Assembly (NCBI GenBank): GCA_964017045.1
Contig: OZ024799.1
Coordinates: 28,283,596-28,347,595, forward strand
Length of the DNA: 64,000 nt
From: Omphiscola glabra
Lineage: Eukaryota; Mollusca; Gastropoda; Lymnaeidae
Reading direction: 5' to 3'
The position numbers and the translations under genes are program-made. The notes under the pieces are model-generated. The model searched no databases. It saw only the letters and a program-made list of their open reading frames with translations, and was not told where the DNA came from. Positions within the stretch are counted from its first letter, which is position 1. Each line of letters starts with the position of its first letter. Below, in pieces: positions 25,801 to 40,800 of the stretch.

Positions 25801-28800
25801 TAACCAATGCTTGATTGTTCCAACTTAGCTCACACTGGACATACAGAATATGCCAGAGTTATCAATGATATCAGGGTACCAATGCCAGTTCAGCCAGTGG
25901 GTCAATGGTGGACCAGCCCAACTCATAACTGTACCTGCCGCCCGCTCTGCCAACAACTTCCAGTGCTACACCCCAAATAAGTGGCAGCTACCAGCTTTTG
26001 AAATGGGGAGAGGTAAATAATTATTCTTTAATGTGCTATTTATTGCATTTTTAATAAAATTATTATTTCACAATTTTATAAATCTTTTAAAGAGAATGAG
26101 AAAAACAGAACTGCTATATTTCATGAATATATTCCAGCTTTTCATTAATTTTTTCATTATTGTTTTTTGAATCTTTTACATCAACTAATAAACTGACCGA
26201 GTATAATATTTTTTTTTCATTCTGTATTTGCATCACTCATGAAATCTAAATGGAGAGGCAACAGGGTTATTCTCCCTGTTACGGAAATTGAAATCTTTTT
26301 ATTGAGTATTGCTTTTTAAAACTTTTGTTTATTTCATTACAGATTCTGTTTCAATGAATTTGTCTTTGCTTATGAATAACATGGAGGTGGTCAAAGAAAA
26401 AGTGGCATTTTTCAATTGTGCCAATCACACATCGTAAGTTACCAATGTTATTTATTGGTTAAAGAATCCGAAAGAGGAGTGGGGTGGGTTGTTTGGATGA
26501 AATTGAATGTGTATCAGAAAAAACAATTTTTTTAGCAAGTTGTGTTTCAATCTGCAAACAATATTTCAATATGCAAGCCATGTTTCAATATCAAGCCATG
26601 TTTCAATATTAAGCAGTGTTTCAATATACATTCAATGTTTCAATATACAATCAATGTTTCAATATACAATCAATGTTTCAATATAACCTGTTTGAGTTTT
26701 CTCCTCTGTGAGTGAGTCAGCTTTTTAGAACCAAGGGACAGGAACATGTAGTACAATCAATTTTTATTATTAAATCTGTAATTTATATAAACTGTTATTT
26801 CATTATTTTATTTCTTAGAGATTTTGTTCAAATGTTTTAAAAGTATAATTACAATATTATGAAAGATAATTAAAGAGTAGTGACTGACCATGCATGCTTT
26901 TTAAATATTTACCATTTCAGGTGCACAGCTTGTACCATGAGTGAGTTCCCTTGTTCTTGGTGCATCAAGAAACATATGTGCTCAGATAACACAGATCAGC
27001 ACTGCCAGGGAGACACCCTCATTACAGGACAGAAGGTAATTTGTGGCTAGCAGATGTGACAGGTGTTAAAGTCTGTTGCCAGTTTTCATAAATCATACAA
27101 CTAACTGGCACAAATTTTAAATTCAGTTGAGCAAATCAAGACATGCACCCAATTATATTTATTCCTTTTTTTTGTTTTGTTTTGGCTGCTTCTTCATCAA
27201 AATAATCACCACAATTACAATTTGGCCACTGTTGTTATTGTTCTTTGCAGTGAACAACAAAATTCAATGTGTTCACACGTTCAGCTAATTAAATAAATTA
27301 ACATAACCATTTTCAAGCATTTCAGCTAAAAGAGAACACAAATATAATTTTATTATAGCAGGATATTATGTATGGAGTTTAAAGAGGTAGTTAAGTTTTT
27401 TTGCCATAAGCACTAAAGAGATTTAATCTCTGTTTCAGAAACCTGGTAAAAGTGACACCCCAGGTCCAGAATTTTGCCCCAAGTTTGAAAATATGGAGCC
27501 CGGCACAGAGATTCTGGTAGCTGCCGGTTCCATGCGGTCGATTTTTGTACGCGGGGTGTCCTTGTTCGACTTCCAGCGAGACAATTTGTGGTGTGATTTT
27601 AGAGCTGATGACATTCACACTGTGCCAGCCACCATCAAGGAAGAGCAAGGGCGTGTCTTCACCATTACCTGTAATGAGTTTCAGGTAAGCTGGTGCTACG
27701 CCGTCCAGGAAGTTCAACCTTATCTAAGAATCTCTTAAATCATTTTTCTGTCTAAATTTCGGTCCAACAACTATAAAATATTTTTAAACAATAATTTTTA
27801 ACAATATTTAGATAACATTAAGTATTTACCTACCTTTCACAAAATTAATACATTTATAAAATTGTTCTAAGCTTTTTCTCAAGCATTATATGCTATACAT
27901 CAGTTGTCCCCCAACTTTTTTCAGTCTCCTTGGCACAATAAACCCATATTTTTATCCACCAGATGTAGGCGATGAATGGAAAAATAAAAAAGTAAAGAAA
28001 TAATGAACTTGAACTTTTTTTTTTTAAAGCGACAGTAACAATCTGTTCTGGGAGATGAAGTTTTTGTTAATTTATAAGGAGTCAAACTTATGTACAGTCA
28101 CACAAAGCTCTCTCTCTCTGTCTCTCTCTTCCTTATAAAAATGATGTTTAATCGACATCCTAAAAGTTATTGAAGACAAAGACATACAATGAAATAATTC
28201 TAGTTAGATTCGAACTGCCGACACATAGATGACCGTCTCCGACAAAGCATTGCCTTCTTTAAATGTAAAAATGGATATTCATGTTTGAAAAATGAATATT
28301 TATAACAGTGGATAATTTTTACTGGTGTCACAAGAGTAAATAAACTGAATGATTTCATTTGTACTGCTGTCACTAGAGTAAATAAACTCAATGATTTCAT
28401 TTGTACTGCTGTCACAAGAGTAAATAAACTTAATGATTTCATTTGTAATGTTTGAATTCATGCATTTTTGTTAAGGCTGATAATGTAAAATAATTTTGGA
28501 AAGGTAATTTTAATTTTTTAAAATGTTTTCCAATTGTAATCCACCACCACCTCATTTGGTTGTCCAATGCGACCCCCCACCCTATCTTATGTAACCATCC
28601 CCCTTTGGACATTCCATTTGTGAACCACTGTTCTATATAAACTAATATAACTAGCATGCCATCCCTAAATCAGGTTGTGATCGTAACAACCTGAGGTGAT
28701 ATTATTCAAACACCAGGTGGTACCATTCCAACACCAGGTCTTACCACCCGAACACCAGACCTTATCATCACAACACCAGACCTTACCATCCCAACACCAG

Positions 28801-31800
28801 ACCTTATCATCACAACACCAGACCTTACCATCCCAACTCCAGACCTTACCATCCCAACACCAAACCTTACCATCCCAACTCCAAACCTTACCATCCCAAC
28901 ACCAAACCTTACCATCCCAACACCAAACCTTACCATCCCAACACCAAACCTTACCATCCCAACACCAAACCTTACCATCCCAACACCAAACCTTACCATC
29001 CCAACTCCAGACCTTATCATCCCAACACCTGCTTATTACCTATTTCCACTGACAGTTTACCTACTTGAAAGAATTGAGTCGCCAGAACTTTGTGCTTGCC
29101 ATACACTGGGGAGATGGTAAACACCTGATTGACAATCCTAAAGGAGTTCAAGGTAAATATTATATATAATAGGTCAATCATGGATTTTTTCTCATAGCTA
29201 GCACTTTCTCAGTGATGCTTTGGAAAAACGGTATATCTTGAAGTACTCTTTTATTTTATTGCTTAACAAAGTTCTCCCATGTCAACACATATAACAATTC
29301 AAACTCATATGATATTTTTAGTCTTTCCAGTTTGTTTTTTACCTCTTTAATTTGTTTTTTTCCCTTCATATGCCAAAGTTCAAAATGCCTTTGTACGTGA
29401 TGGTATAACAACAGTGGCAAGAATGTTAAGAAATTCTCAGAACAGACAGCAAACCTCTTGTTAGTGCGTCCGGTAGTTATCTACTGGTAGGACCACAACC
29501 ACGTAAAGCATTGTCTTTTCTCTCTCCAAACAGTGGTGGTCTACAAGTGCAGCAACATGGCGACCACATGCGGTGCATGCTTGATGATTGAAGAAAAGTA
29601 CAAATGTGGTTGGTGTGGTGACAACCTCTGCACCACAGAACTGTTCTGTAAAAATAAACCGAGTTTCTTGCAGGAGAAGGTCTGCAAAAATCCTAAAATA
29701 AAAGAAGTGAGTGATTAATGCAACTTTCTCATCTCAGCTGTCAATTTTTCTTTCCAAGAATTTGTGGGAATCTATCTTGTAACTGCTCTGTCATGGCAGC
29801 TTCTCAAAAAAGGTTTCTCAACAGAGATTAATTTACTTTAAATTTTTTTAAAACCCCAATATTATTTTTTTTTTTAAAAATGTGTTTGACATTCAAAAAT
29901 AGAATTGTTTCCCATAATTGTCAATTGTACGTCAGTTTGGCTTAAACCCAAGTACTTTAAAATTTATTGATTAAATAATAATTGATTGATGAATAAAACT
30001 GATAATACATATTTATTGTCATACCCAAGCACTTATATAATAATTATTATTTAATTATGCTATCACATTAATCAAAATGTCTGAAAATGATTACTTCCCT
30101 TTTTTTCCCTGGCCTACGCAAACAAAAGAAATAAAGCCATATACACATACTACACTGACACAAATCTATGTACACAATGTTTACACTGACACAAATCTAT
30201 GCACACATGCTTATACTGACACATTTCTCAAATGTACAGTAGTGCCTGGGCATAAAACTCGACCTAGTTTGTACATGCTTTCTAAAATTTACATTATCTT
30301 TAAACAATTTGTAAGGTAATCTGAAAGAGAGGGTGACTCTCCTTGCCTTAAAATGCAATAACAATTTTCTTGCTAATTTATATTTTTACAGTGGGGCATT
30401 GCAGTGGTCTACAACCTTTTTATAGCGTTGTGCAAATTTGGATTTCTGTTTCTTTCAAATGTGCCAATGACCAATTTCTTTCAAATGTGCCAATGACCAA
30501 TTTCTTTCAAATGTGCCAATGACCAATTTCTTCCAAGTCACATAGTTGATGTGGTTTTTATTTGCTTTTATATTTATTTGGGGTCTTCTGCATGCGATCG
30601 AAAATGATTGCCTGCCAGATGATGTGGGTAGCCAACCCCTGTTAATACTAAAATATACGTTGGTCTGAGGCCGTGTAAGCCAGGGTATGCTTGCTTGTCA
30701 CTGTGCCCAGTTTTGTCCACCCCTTGCTTACTTTGTTTTTTTACTTACAACTGAACTCTTTGACAGTTCCATCCCTTGGTTGGCCCGGTGGCTGGTGGTA
30801 CATCCCTGACTATCATTGGGGAAAACTTTGTGGCTGAGAACAATGAATCCATCAAGGTTACCATCGGTAATGGGGAGTGTAACGTGACCTATTTCAAGGC
30901 TCCTGACAGGTGAAATAACTTCTTTCCTTTGTTTAAAATAGCAATAGCCATCTAAATTAAAATGTGCTTAGCAATTTATTGTTGGACAATGCAGTGCTAA
31001 GGCTGAAGAAGAAAGATTTTCATCAAAGCTTTTTGCTTAGCAAGAATTCCATTTGTTTACTCATCAATTCAATTTTATATTACTTGTTAACTAAATTGTA
31101 ATCCCATGACTACAGGCTAAGTTATGTCTGATCAATATGGAAATAGTTCTAATTAAGACATAGAAACATTTGTTTCAAACTTCCACGCTTGGTAATTAAA
31201 ATCATAATTTATGTGTCACATTCTTAAGTTCAATCAATTATCTCCATTGTCGACTGATACTTTCTGTAGGATTGAATGCAAGACCAAGGGCATGAAAACA
31301 GTTTACCACCACACTCTGACCGTAAATTTAGGCCCCCAGGCAGTGGCTCACTCGGCTGACATGTTTGCTTTTGTGGTATGTGTATCTTAAGGAAATTTCT
31401 GTAAAAAGGTGGATTTGAAATATGGTCATGTTAACCAAACCAAAAAATTGGTTTTCATACTGAGTCCATCTCTGCTTCAAGCAATGGAATATCAACAAAA
31501 ATGGGAACTAATGCTCACAACAACAAAAAAAAGATTTGATTCAATTAATTTTTTTCATAAATCATTCATTAAAGGCTGTTATGTAAAATCATACGATTTT
31601 AAGCTAGGATCCACATTAATCATATAAATATGTTTTCAAAGGTTATTTTCATTCAAGTCACTAAAGTAAGCAAACATTGCTGAATTGAGACTGTGTTACG
31701 AAATAGAAGAATTGTTGCTAGTTACAGTTTCACAATTTTGTTGTGTTTTCTTTGATTGAAAAACCCACAAGCACTACTGAATACGCTTTGAATATCTGTG

Positions 31801-34800
31801 GAAATAGTGCAGAGAAATGATGTATTAAATGCAATATTTATCAATGATGATTGATTTCATTTTTGTGGCCTTGGATATCATTTAGGCAGCATGATGTTGG
31901 TATTATGTTATATGAGGCAGCATCATGTTGGTATTACGTTATATGAGGCTATTCTAAATTTCTCACCCGTGTTTGTCTCCAGCAACCTGAAATAATGGAG
32001 ATCAGCCCAAAGACAGGACCCTATGATGGTGGAACTAGAGTCACTCTCAGGGGTTTAAATCTGGATGCTGGATCCACTATTTCTGTGCATATGGATAATG
32101 ATATACAATGTGTGGACATCCAGAGGTAAGTAAGAGGAAAGAACTTAATGTCTTTGGAATTATTTGATTTTGGCTTGTATGATGAAGCATTTTTTTTTCT
32201 TAATCTGAAACCCAATTTCTTTGGTTTATTTTGTATACAAAATTTTTAAAAATATAATCCTGCATGTTTACTCTGATAGATTTGGTCTTTCACTGAAATC
32301 TTGTAGACATTCCTTATGTTTAATATTTAAACATTTGCTTATTCCCATTTACATCAGATTTACTTGAGAGAAAAAAATCTGACATAATCATAACCCTCAG
32401 CCTGTTGATAAAATGTTAAATTATCATTACCTTGAATCAACCAATGGATAAGAAAAATGGTCTATCAAATAACTCTTTATTGCCTGTTGATATCAAATGG
32501 CTATTTTTTTTCCCAGGCTGAACACCACCGCCATCTCTTGTAAGACATCAAAAGTGGATGACACAAAAACTGCGCGAGTCAGTGTTTCTCTCAAGATAGA
32601 CGATGCTGTCCTGACCCTGAAAGATGTGTTTCACTACGTGCAAAATCCAAATATTACAGGCATTTCCAGAATGATGTCTATACGAAGGTTTCTATCAAAA
32701 ACATATTAATTTGAGAAGAGGTTTATAAAACATTACCTTAATGGAATTGAAGAAATTATCTCATTTTGTTTTCTTCATTTATTGAAAGGCCACAAGTTCT
32801 TTATACAAATTTACAATAGTTCAATAATTGCATGTTTTTGTTTTTTTTCATTGACAGACTAGTATTTCTGGGATAAATTTTTCTCATTCTTATTTCCTTC
32901 AGAACGTTACTTAATTAGAATATTGTACATCAATGCATTTTCTACAAGTTAATGTCATGGACTGAATAAATGAGCTTTAAAAAGCTTTATAAATTGAAAG
33001 AACTTATCAAAGTATTTAAACTAATAAATCTAATGAAAACAGCTTATTGTAGTTTCATCCCTGGCATAAAGTCCTCATTATAAAGGACAAAAAGTTCTGC
33101 CTGCCATCTTTTTGTTTTTGAGACTATGTCCAAGCATGGTGGAATTTAAAATTCCCCCAAAAAACTACTGGCAACTACCATTTGATGGAAAAAAGTCACT
33201 GAGCAAAAATTTCCCAAAGTGTTTCATTTAAAATATGTTTGGAAGTTACAAAATTAAATTAATAATGCCTTATGTTGTTTTCATTAAAAATTATTCTTAA
33301 ACTCTGATGTTTGCTTGCAGTGGAGGGTTGCTAGTGAATGTTTCTGGCCATCATCTCAACAATGTACAATCTCCCAGAATGCTTATCTGGTACAATGGAG
33401 TAGCTTACAGCGGGGTGAGTGAGAGATGTTTCATCACTTGGTTATAAACATTAACAGCTATAGCAAATTATGAGATAACAGTAGTGTTGAGGCTCCGCTG
33501 TCGAGATCATGTAGGGTTGGGGCCCAGCTGTCGAGATCGTGTAGGGTTGGGGCCCAGCTGTCGAGATCGTGTAGGGTTGAGGCCCAGCTGTCGAGATCGT
33601 GTAGGGTTGAGGCCCAGCTGTCGAGATTGTGTAGGGTTGGGGCCCAGCTGTCGAGATCGTGTAGGGTTGAGGCCCAGCTGTCGAGATCGTGTAGGGTTGG
33701 GACCCAGCTGTCGAGATCGTGTCATAGTTTGTTCCTAGGTTCTTTTTAAAAACATTTGATTACTTTTGTCATGAACCTTGTTTCTTCTCATAATGTATGA
33801 GACTTCCTTGAGACAAAATTTTAATAGCTTTAACCTATCCTATAGAGGTGAAATATTTACAGATAAACAAAAGATTTTAATCAGGGAAACAACTTTTTTT
33901 TACATTGAATATTCAAAAATATTCCAGATTCATCCCATTGAAATTTAAACGAAAGAGGTTTTTTTCTTATTGTTGACCTTTGCTTCTCTCCCACAGCCTT
34001 GCAATTTCACAGCCACCCCCAGTACAAACATAACCTGTATTACACCTCTGATCAGTGGTCTCAACCCGTACTTTGAGAGCTTTCAGGATCTGGAGTTTGG
34101 ATTCAAAATGGACAACGTGACGAGTCTTGAGAAGCTGTCCCATCTTGGGAAGATTAAGATCTACCCCGACCCCACAATCGAACCGTACTCCAACATGGAA
34201 AAAGTGCACAAACAGAGCCAGGACTTCCTGTTGATAAATGTGAGTTTGTCCTTAAGTCGACTGACTTAAGTGCATCAAGCTGGACACTTGTGTCAATGTT
34301 TGTTTCCTTGTGATGATTTGAAAAGTTAATCTAAAAAACAGATAGAATGATTTGAATGTTGGGAATCAGTTTAAAATTTACACGTGTCTATACATTATGA
34401 AGTTCATAACCCTCACAATGAATTCATAATTAATACTTTTTCTTTCAATTTTAAAGAGCCAATATTCTTTATAGTATATTAACATGCAGTCTATGAGTTT
34501 TTGCACCTCTGATGGTATTGATTCCCTGTCCATCAGCCACAAATGATTTATTTTTTCAGTGTGACAACTTCATACCACTGAAGCAGTATGACATCAAAGT
34601 GACCATCGGTCAAGAAGTGTGCAATGTGATCTCTGTCAGCAACAGTGTCACCGATGCCATCATCACTTGTGCTTTGCCCCCATCGCAGCCCCCAGCCAAG
34701 GATGGTAGTGGATCCCCTGAGGTCATTGTAAGTAAACCATGATAGTCTGCCTCCACTTGGAGCCCAAATGATCATTATGTAACATTCACTTCTTGAGGCC

Positions 34801-37800
34801 ACAAAAATTTAATTAATTTTTTTTAAAATTCAGAGTCTATTGGTTAAATAACTTAAAATGATCCACCATGTTCAATAATTTAGCTAGACTTACAAAATCT
34901 TCTTTGTTACATCAATAATTTAAGAACTATTTGATATGTTATTTCAACCCACTCAGGGTCATCATTTGAACAATCTATAAAGATTCTGTGTTTTTATAAA
35001 ATTAGTTAACAATATATTTAATCCCCTCCCCACTCCCCCACCGAAAAAAACAAACAAACAAAACACATTCATCTCATGATAAGAGTGCTTGTGATAACAA
35101 AATATTAAGCTTATCCTGCAACATCACATTTTTCCTTCATTTAATCAGTTATTGGGGACTTTCTCATTTAGTTGTAAATTATTTTATGAAGTTAGATCAT
35201 TGATTGACTAATTATTTAATTAAAAAAATTCCTCTACATTTCTTCCCAGGTTCATATTGGACAGAACCTCACCTTTGACCTGGGTGTATTGCGTTACGAG
35301 AAGCCGGAGGGTCTTACGAAGGAAGCCATTATAACAATAGGCGTGGTGGTGGCCGCGTCACTTCTGGTCTGTCTGGGCCTGTGTATCTACTGCTTGTTGA
35401 AGTTCCGTCAAAACGACGACTTGATGAAGAGGATGAGAAAAGAGATGGACCAGTTAGAATCACGCGTGGCGAACGAGTGTAAAGAAGGTGAGGTTTTTTA
35501 TTTCACAAAAATAAATCATCTTCAGGCTCAGGGCCACCATGTTTGTTGATTGGGTCTGATTGTTTGGCATGGCTTCAGGCCCTTGGCCTGGCTTCAGGCT
35601 CAGTGCCACCATGTGTGTTAATTGGTCTGATTGTTTGGCATGGCTTCAGGCCCTTGACATCTCTTCAGGCTCAGGATCACCATGTTTGTTAATTTGGTCT
35701 GATTGTTTGGCATGGCTTCAAGCCCTTGGCCTGGCTTCAGGCTCAGTGCCACCATGTGTGTTAATTGGTCTGATTGTTTGGCATGGCTTCAGGCCTTTGA
35801 CATCGCTTCAGGCTCAGGATCACCATGTTTGTTAATTTGGTCTGATTGTTTGGCATGGCTTCAGGCTCAGTGCCACCATGTGTGTTAATTGGTCTGATTG
35901 TTTGGCATGGCTTCAGGCCCTTGGCCTCGCTTCAGGCTCAGTGCCACCATGTGTGTTAATTGGTCTGATTGTTTGGCATGGCTTCAGGCCCTTGACATCG
36001 CTTCAGGCTCAGGATCACCATGTTTGTTAATTTGGTCTGATTGTTTGGCATGGCTTCGGGGCCACATTGTTCATTGATTGGGTCTGATTCAAAATGCCGC
36101 TATGATGATGCTGCCAGTACTATGAGAAATACATTCTCTATTGGTGGGTCACAAAATGTATGTCCACATAACTGGGCATCTAGAAACATGCATTCTAGAG
36201 TTGATAGTTTCTTACATGTGTATTTATTTTTCTTGGAGCAGTTAGTCTTTCATTTGAAATGCAATAACTCTAAAAGCACAAGTCACTTTTCACTTTTTTA
36301 TACATTACTCATGAATGGTCCAAATATCATTTTTTCAGCTTTTACAGAACTTCAGACAGACATGACTGAGCTGACAAGTGACCTCTCTGGAGGAAGCTCC
36401 ATTCCATTCTGGGATTACCGCACCTATTGCATGCGGGTGTTGTTCCCCCCAGAGTGCAATGACCATCCTGTGATCAGAGAGCTTGAGGTGAGAATCTAAC
36501 AATCATTATAGTTTTTATGTTCAGAACAGTTTGTTAGATCAACAAGTGGGGACTGAGATAAGTTGACAAAGTGGGAATTCAATATTTGAAGTCAGACCTG
36601 AAGGGATCCTGATAGTCTAAAAGAATTCAGTATTTGAAGTCATAGCTGAAGGGTTCCTGGTAGACTAAAAGAATTCTATATTTGAAGTCAGACTTGAAGG
36701 GTTCCTGGTAGATTAAAAGAATTCAGTATTTGAAGTCAGAGCTGAAGTGTTCCTGGTAGACAAAAAGACTTCTCATACGGGTGAACACTGTAGTAAATAT
36801 TTTTTTTTAAACATTTGTATTCAAGTTGTAAAATAAATAGAGTATAATATATGTTCAATCCATGTGAAGTAAATTAATAGTGGAACAAGATATGTTTTGG
36901 CTTGAAAAGGCAAGATAATTAAAAAGATGTTTTGGCTAAATGCCATCTCCAGTACACAATACAAAACAAGATATAAAAAGTAATTCGAAATCAAAAACTT
37001 ATTTGTTCAAAGATCTCAGCGTGACTCTGTTTAGAAGATATACATAATTAGAATTTTCTTGAAAAGTTCTGAACTCCAAGAATCAGGAATTTGGGGGGTT
37101 TAGAAAAATTTTAATTTCAGGAAGGAATAAATTCAGTTTTATCATTACTTAGTGCAGCTGTCACCTGGCTTAATGACTGAAGTTCACACCATTCATAACT
37201 TTAAGGATTCTGTCATTGTTTTAAACATTATCATGCTTTATTGATAAATTTGAATGATGTCTAAATGAAACTAAACAGGCCTTCAATGTTGGAATTAATG
37301 TTATTGACAAGAGAAAGGTGGTGCATAGTGTGTGTTGCGTGGTTGCATAGTGTGTGTTGCGTGGTTGCATAGTGTGTGTTGCGTGGTTGCATAGTGTGTG
37401 TTGCGTGGTTGCATAGTGTGTGTTGCGTGGTTGCATAGTGTGTGTTGCGTGGTTGCATAGTGTGTGTTGCGTGGTTGCATAGTGTGTGGTGCGTGGTTGC
37501 AATTATGTTTTTAAAGTTAAATTTTAATGACTGGGATATAACGAAATACAACTGTCTTAATAGTAAATTTTTTTTTTAAAAACTTGATCCCATTGAATGA
37601 TTGTTTTTTTTCCTCCTAAATGTTTTGTTTCTCAGCTGGACTATCGCAACAGAGAAGACACTGAAAGGGGCCTCAAGCTCTTCTTCAACCTGATTAGGAA
37701 TAAAACATTTTTACTTATATTTGTGCGCACCCTTGAGGGCAACCCTGACTTCACAATGAAAGACAGGGTCAACGTGGCCTCCCTGATATCTGTCAGTTTA

Positions 37801-40800
37801 CAGACACAGATGGAGTATGCAACAGAGTATGTTGATTGTTATGGTTGAATTTTACGGGGAAATTGAAATCGCCAGCCAATGTCATCTTTTTGTGGAATCC
37901 TAAGATGAGGAAATATCCACAATGTAATGTTTAGCAAAGTATTGGGCAATAAAAGCAATGTGCAAGAAAGGGCAATTATGAGGTCCAAAAAAAAAAAAAG
38001 AATTTCATTATGAATATAACAGTGATGTGTTGACATTAATCAGATGACCAATGATGTGATGTGTTGACATTAATCAGATCACCAATGATGTGATGTGTTG
38101 ACATTAATCAGATCACCAATGATGTGATGTGTTGATAGCAATCAGATCACCAATGATGTGATGTGTTGACATTAATCAGATCACCAATGATGTGATGTGT
38201 TGACAGTAATCAGATCACCAATGATGTGATGTGTTGACATTAATCAGATGACCAATGATGTGATGTGTTGACAGTAATCAGATGACCAATGATGTGATGT
38301 GTTGATAGTAATCAGATGACCAATGATGTGATGTGTTGACATTAATCAGATCACCAATAATGTGATGTGTTGACATTAATCAGATCACCAATGATGTGAT
38401 GTGTTGACAGTAATCAGATCACCAATGATGTGATGTGTTGACATTAATCTGATCACCAATGGTGTGATGTGTTGATAGTAATCAGATCACCAATGATGTG
38501 ATGTGTTGACACTAATCAGATCACCAGTGATGTGATGTGTTGATAGTAATCAGATCACCAATGATGTGATGTGTTGACATTAATCAGATCACCAATAATG
38601 TGATGTGTTGACATTAATCAGATGACCAATAATGTGATGTGTTGACATTAATCAGATGACCAAAGATGTTATAATTAACTTTATCTAACAACAGGATTTT
38701 AAAGACTCTTCTGGCAGAACTGATTGAAAAAACAGTGGAGAATCCTAAAGTGCATGCTAAATTGTTATTAAGGAGGTATGTTTATGTTTTTTCAATAATG
38801 TTGGAAGCATTATATAGGAAACAATGCATAATATTTGATCACTAATATATTTGAAAATGCATTTTAAAAAATTTCCGAAAGGGCAACTACATTTTAATTG
38901 CTCTACTTATTTGGTCATTTAAAGAACTCTTGTTCATTGAGCTGACTTGGACTGTAAATTTAGTAGTTGAAATAAATATAGCTGTTTACTTTAACAAAAA
39001 TCCCACAAAACATTTGCCAAAACTCAGATAAAAATAAAACTTTTCTTTACAGGAACGAGTCTGTGGCAGAGAAGATGTTAACAAATTGGTATACATTCCT
39101 GTTGTATAAATTCCTTAAGGTAAGCTCAGGTTTATTGTTTTGTTACCAAATAATTTTTGATGTGGCTATTTTTTAAATGTTTTATGCAGATAAAATAATA
39201 TATAATCATAACATTATTCACCATGTAATCAAATTGTTTTTAAAAAAAATTAATTTTATTGAAGATGTTTATAATCATTAAACTTCATTAAAGTTTAAAA
39301 AAATTTTTTTTATTAAAGTCTTACATTTTGGAGTTGTTATGACATTGAGTTTGAAAGATTTGGTGGTTTTCTTGTTATTTAGTTACGTTTTCTTGTCATT
39401 TAGTTACTGTGAGCCATGCCCCCTCTGTTGCCACTCTGACCAGTTTTATCTTATCCCAGGAGTGTGCTGGCGAGCCTTTGTTTATGCTGTACGGTGCTAT
39501 TAAACAGCAGGTGTCCAAGGGTCCAGTAGATAGCATCACCAGCGAGGCCAGGTATTCACTGAGTGAGGACAAACTCATCAGACAGCATGTTAATTATAAA
39601 CCCATGGTGAGTTCAGCATTTGCAGGGAAAATGCAGCTGTGTGAAAGTGTCAGAAGCTTGGGGATCACTGGCAGAGCTATCAAGTCTTGCACTTATCACT
39701 TTCTAATGTCATTGCTTAAAATAGATTGCAATCTAATTGCATGTTTAAAAGGTTTATACATTTTTTTTTAAATTGCAAGAAAATTCTTTACTACGGTCAT
39801 CCACGTATGATTCTATTATAAAATATTTTTTTCTATTATTATTATGCTACTAATTTACTAACTGCTTCCTGATGGCTACTTTAATATTTCATTGTTATGA
39901 ACAGTGAAGAAAGAACTGTCTCACATCATCATACACTCAACTGTCTTATATCATCATGTACTCAACTGTCTCACATCATCATACACTCAACTGTCTTATA
40001 TCATCATGTACTCAACTGTCTCACATCATCATACACTCAACTGTCTTATATCATCATGTACTCAACTGTCTTATATCATCATGTACTCAACTGTCTCACA
40101 TCATCATACACTCAACTGTCTTATATCATCATGTACTCAACTGTCTCACATCATCATACACTCAAATGTCTTATATCATCATGTACTCAACTGTCTCACA
40201 TCATCATGTACTCAACTGTCTTATATCATCATGTACTCAACTGTCTCACATCATCATACACTCAACTGTCTTATATCATCATGTACTCAACTGTCTTATA
40301 TCATCATGTACTCAACTGTCTTATATCATCATGTACTCAACTGTCTTAAATCATCATGTACTCAACTGTCTTATATCATCATGTACTCAAATGTCTTATA
40401 TCATCATGTACTCAACTGTCTTATATCATCATGTACTCAACTGTCTTATATCATCATGTACTCAACTGTCTTATATCATCATGTACTCGACTGTCTTCAG
40501 GTGCTTCATGTAATGGATGTGGATGTAGACAGGTGTTCTCAACCAGCACACCCGGTCAAGGTGCTGGACTGTGATACCATCTCTCAGGTCAAGGAGAAGA
40601 TCCTGGACTCCATCTACAAGTCTGCTCCATACAGCAGTCGACCTCCCAAAGAGGAGCTTGACTTAGGTCAGTTTAATGAAGCAATGACACATTTCCTTTA
40701 GCCATGCATGGTTGGGGGGGGGGGGGGGCGAGTTTTGTGTTAAGTGCTGTCTCCTAACTATTATGTTGAGATTTTCCTACACATAACTCAGAGCTTATCT

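Larger units (their letters stand above)
26013..35249 (+). other. Introns 3-15, contents
   Basis: Apart from the arrays in introns 4, 6, 8, 10 and 13 and the hAT-like element of intron 6, which are listed separately, the introns between 26013 and 35249 contain only AT-rich sequence. Nothing is seen in 27036-27438, 29153-29533, 30910-31269, 31376-31870, 32126-32516, 32688-33320, 34240-34559 and 34728-35249. Confidence 0.7.

Noticed and set aside
28696..29052. Open frames over the 21-bp array on both strands
   Set aside because: The unit length is divisible by three; it is intronic sequence just before plexin exon 7.
30403..30650. Possible hAT end CAGTGGTCTACAACC in intron 8
   Set aside because: The candidate right end (GTAGCCAACCCCTG) matches weakly and the flanks show no 8-bp duplication.
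37221..37551. Minus-strand frames with [11 protein letters not shown] repeats
   Set aside because: They come from the 22-bp minisatellite in intron 17.
39904..40701. 265-codon open frame
   Set aside because: It is the 25-bp array read through and then exon 22 in its true frame. The array part has the same peptide in all three frames, and the plexin acceptor cuts it off.
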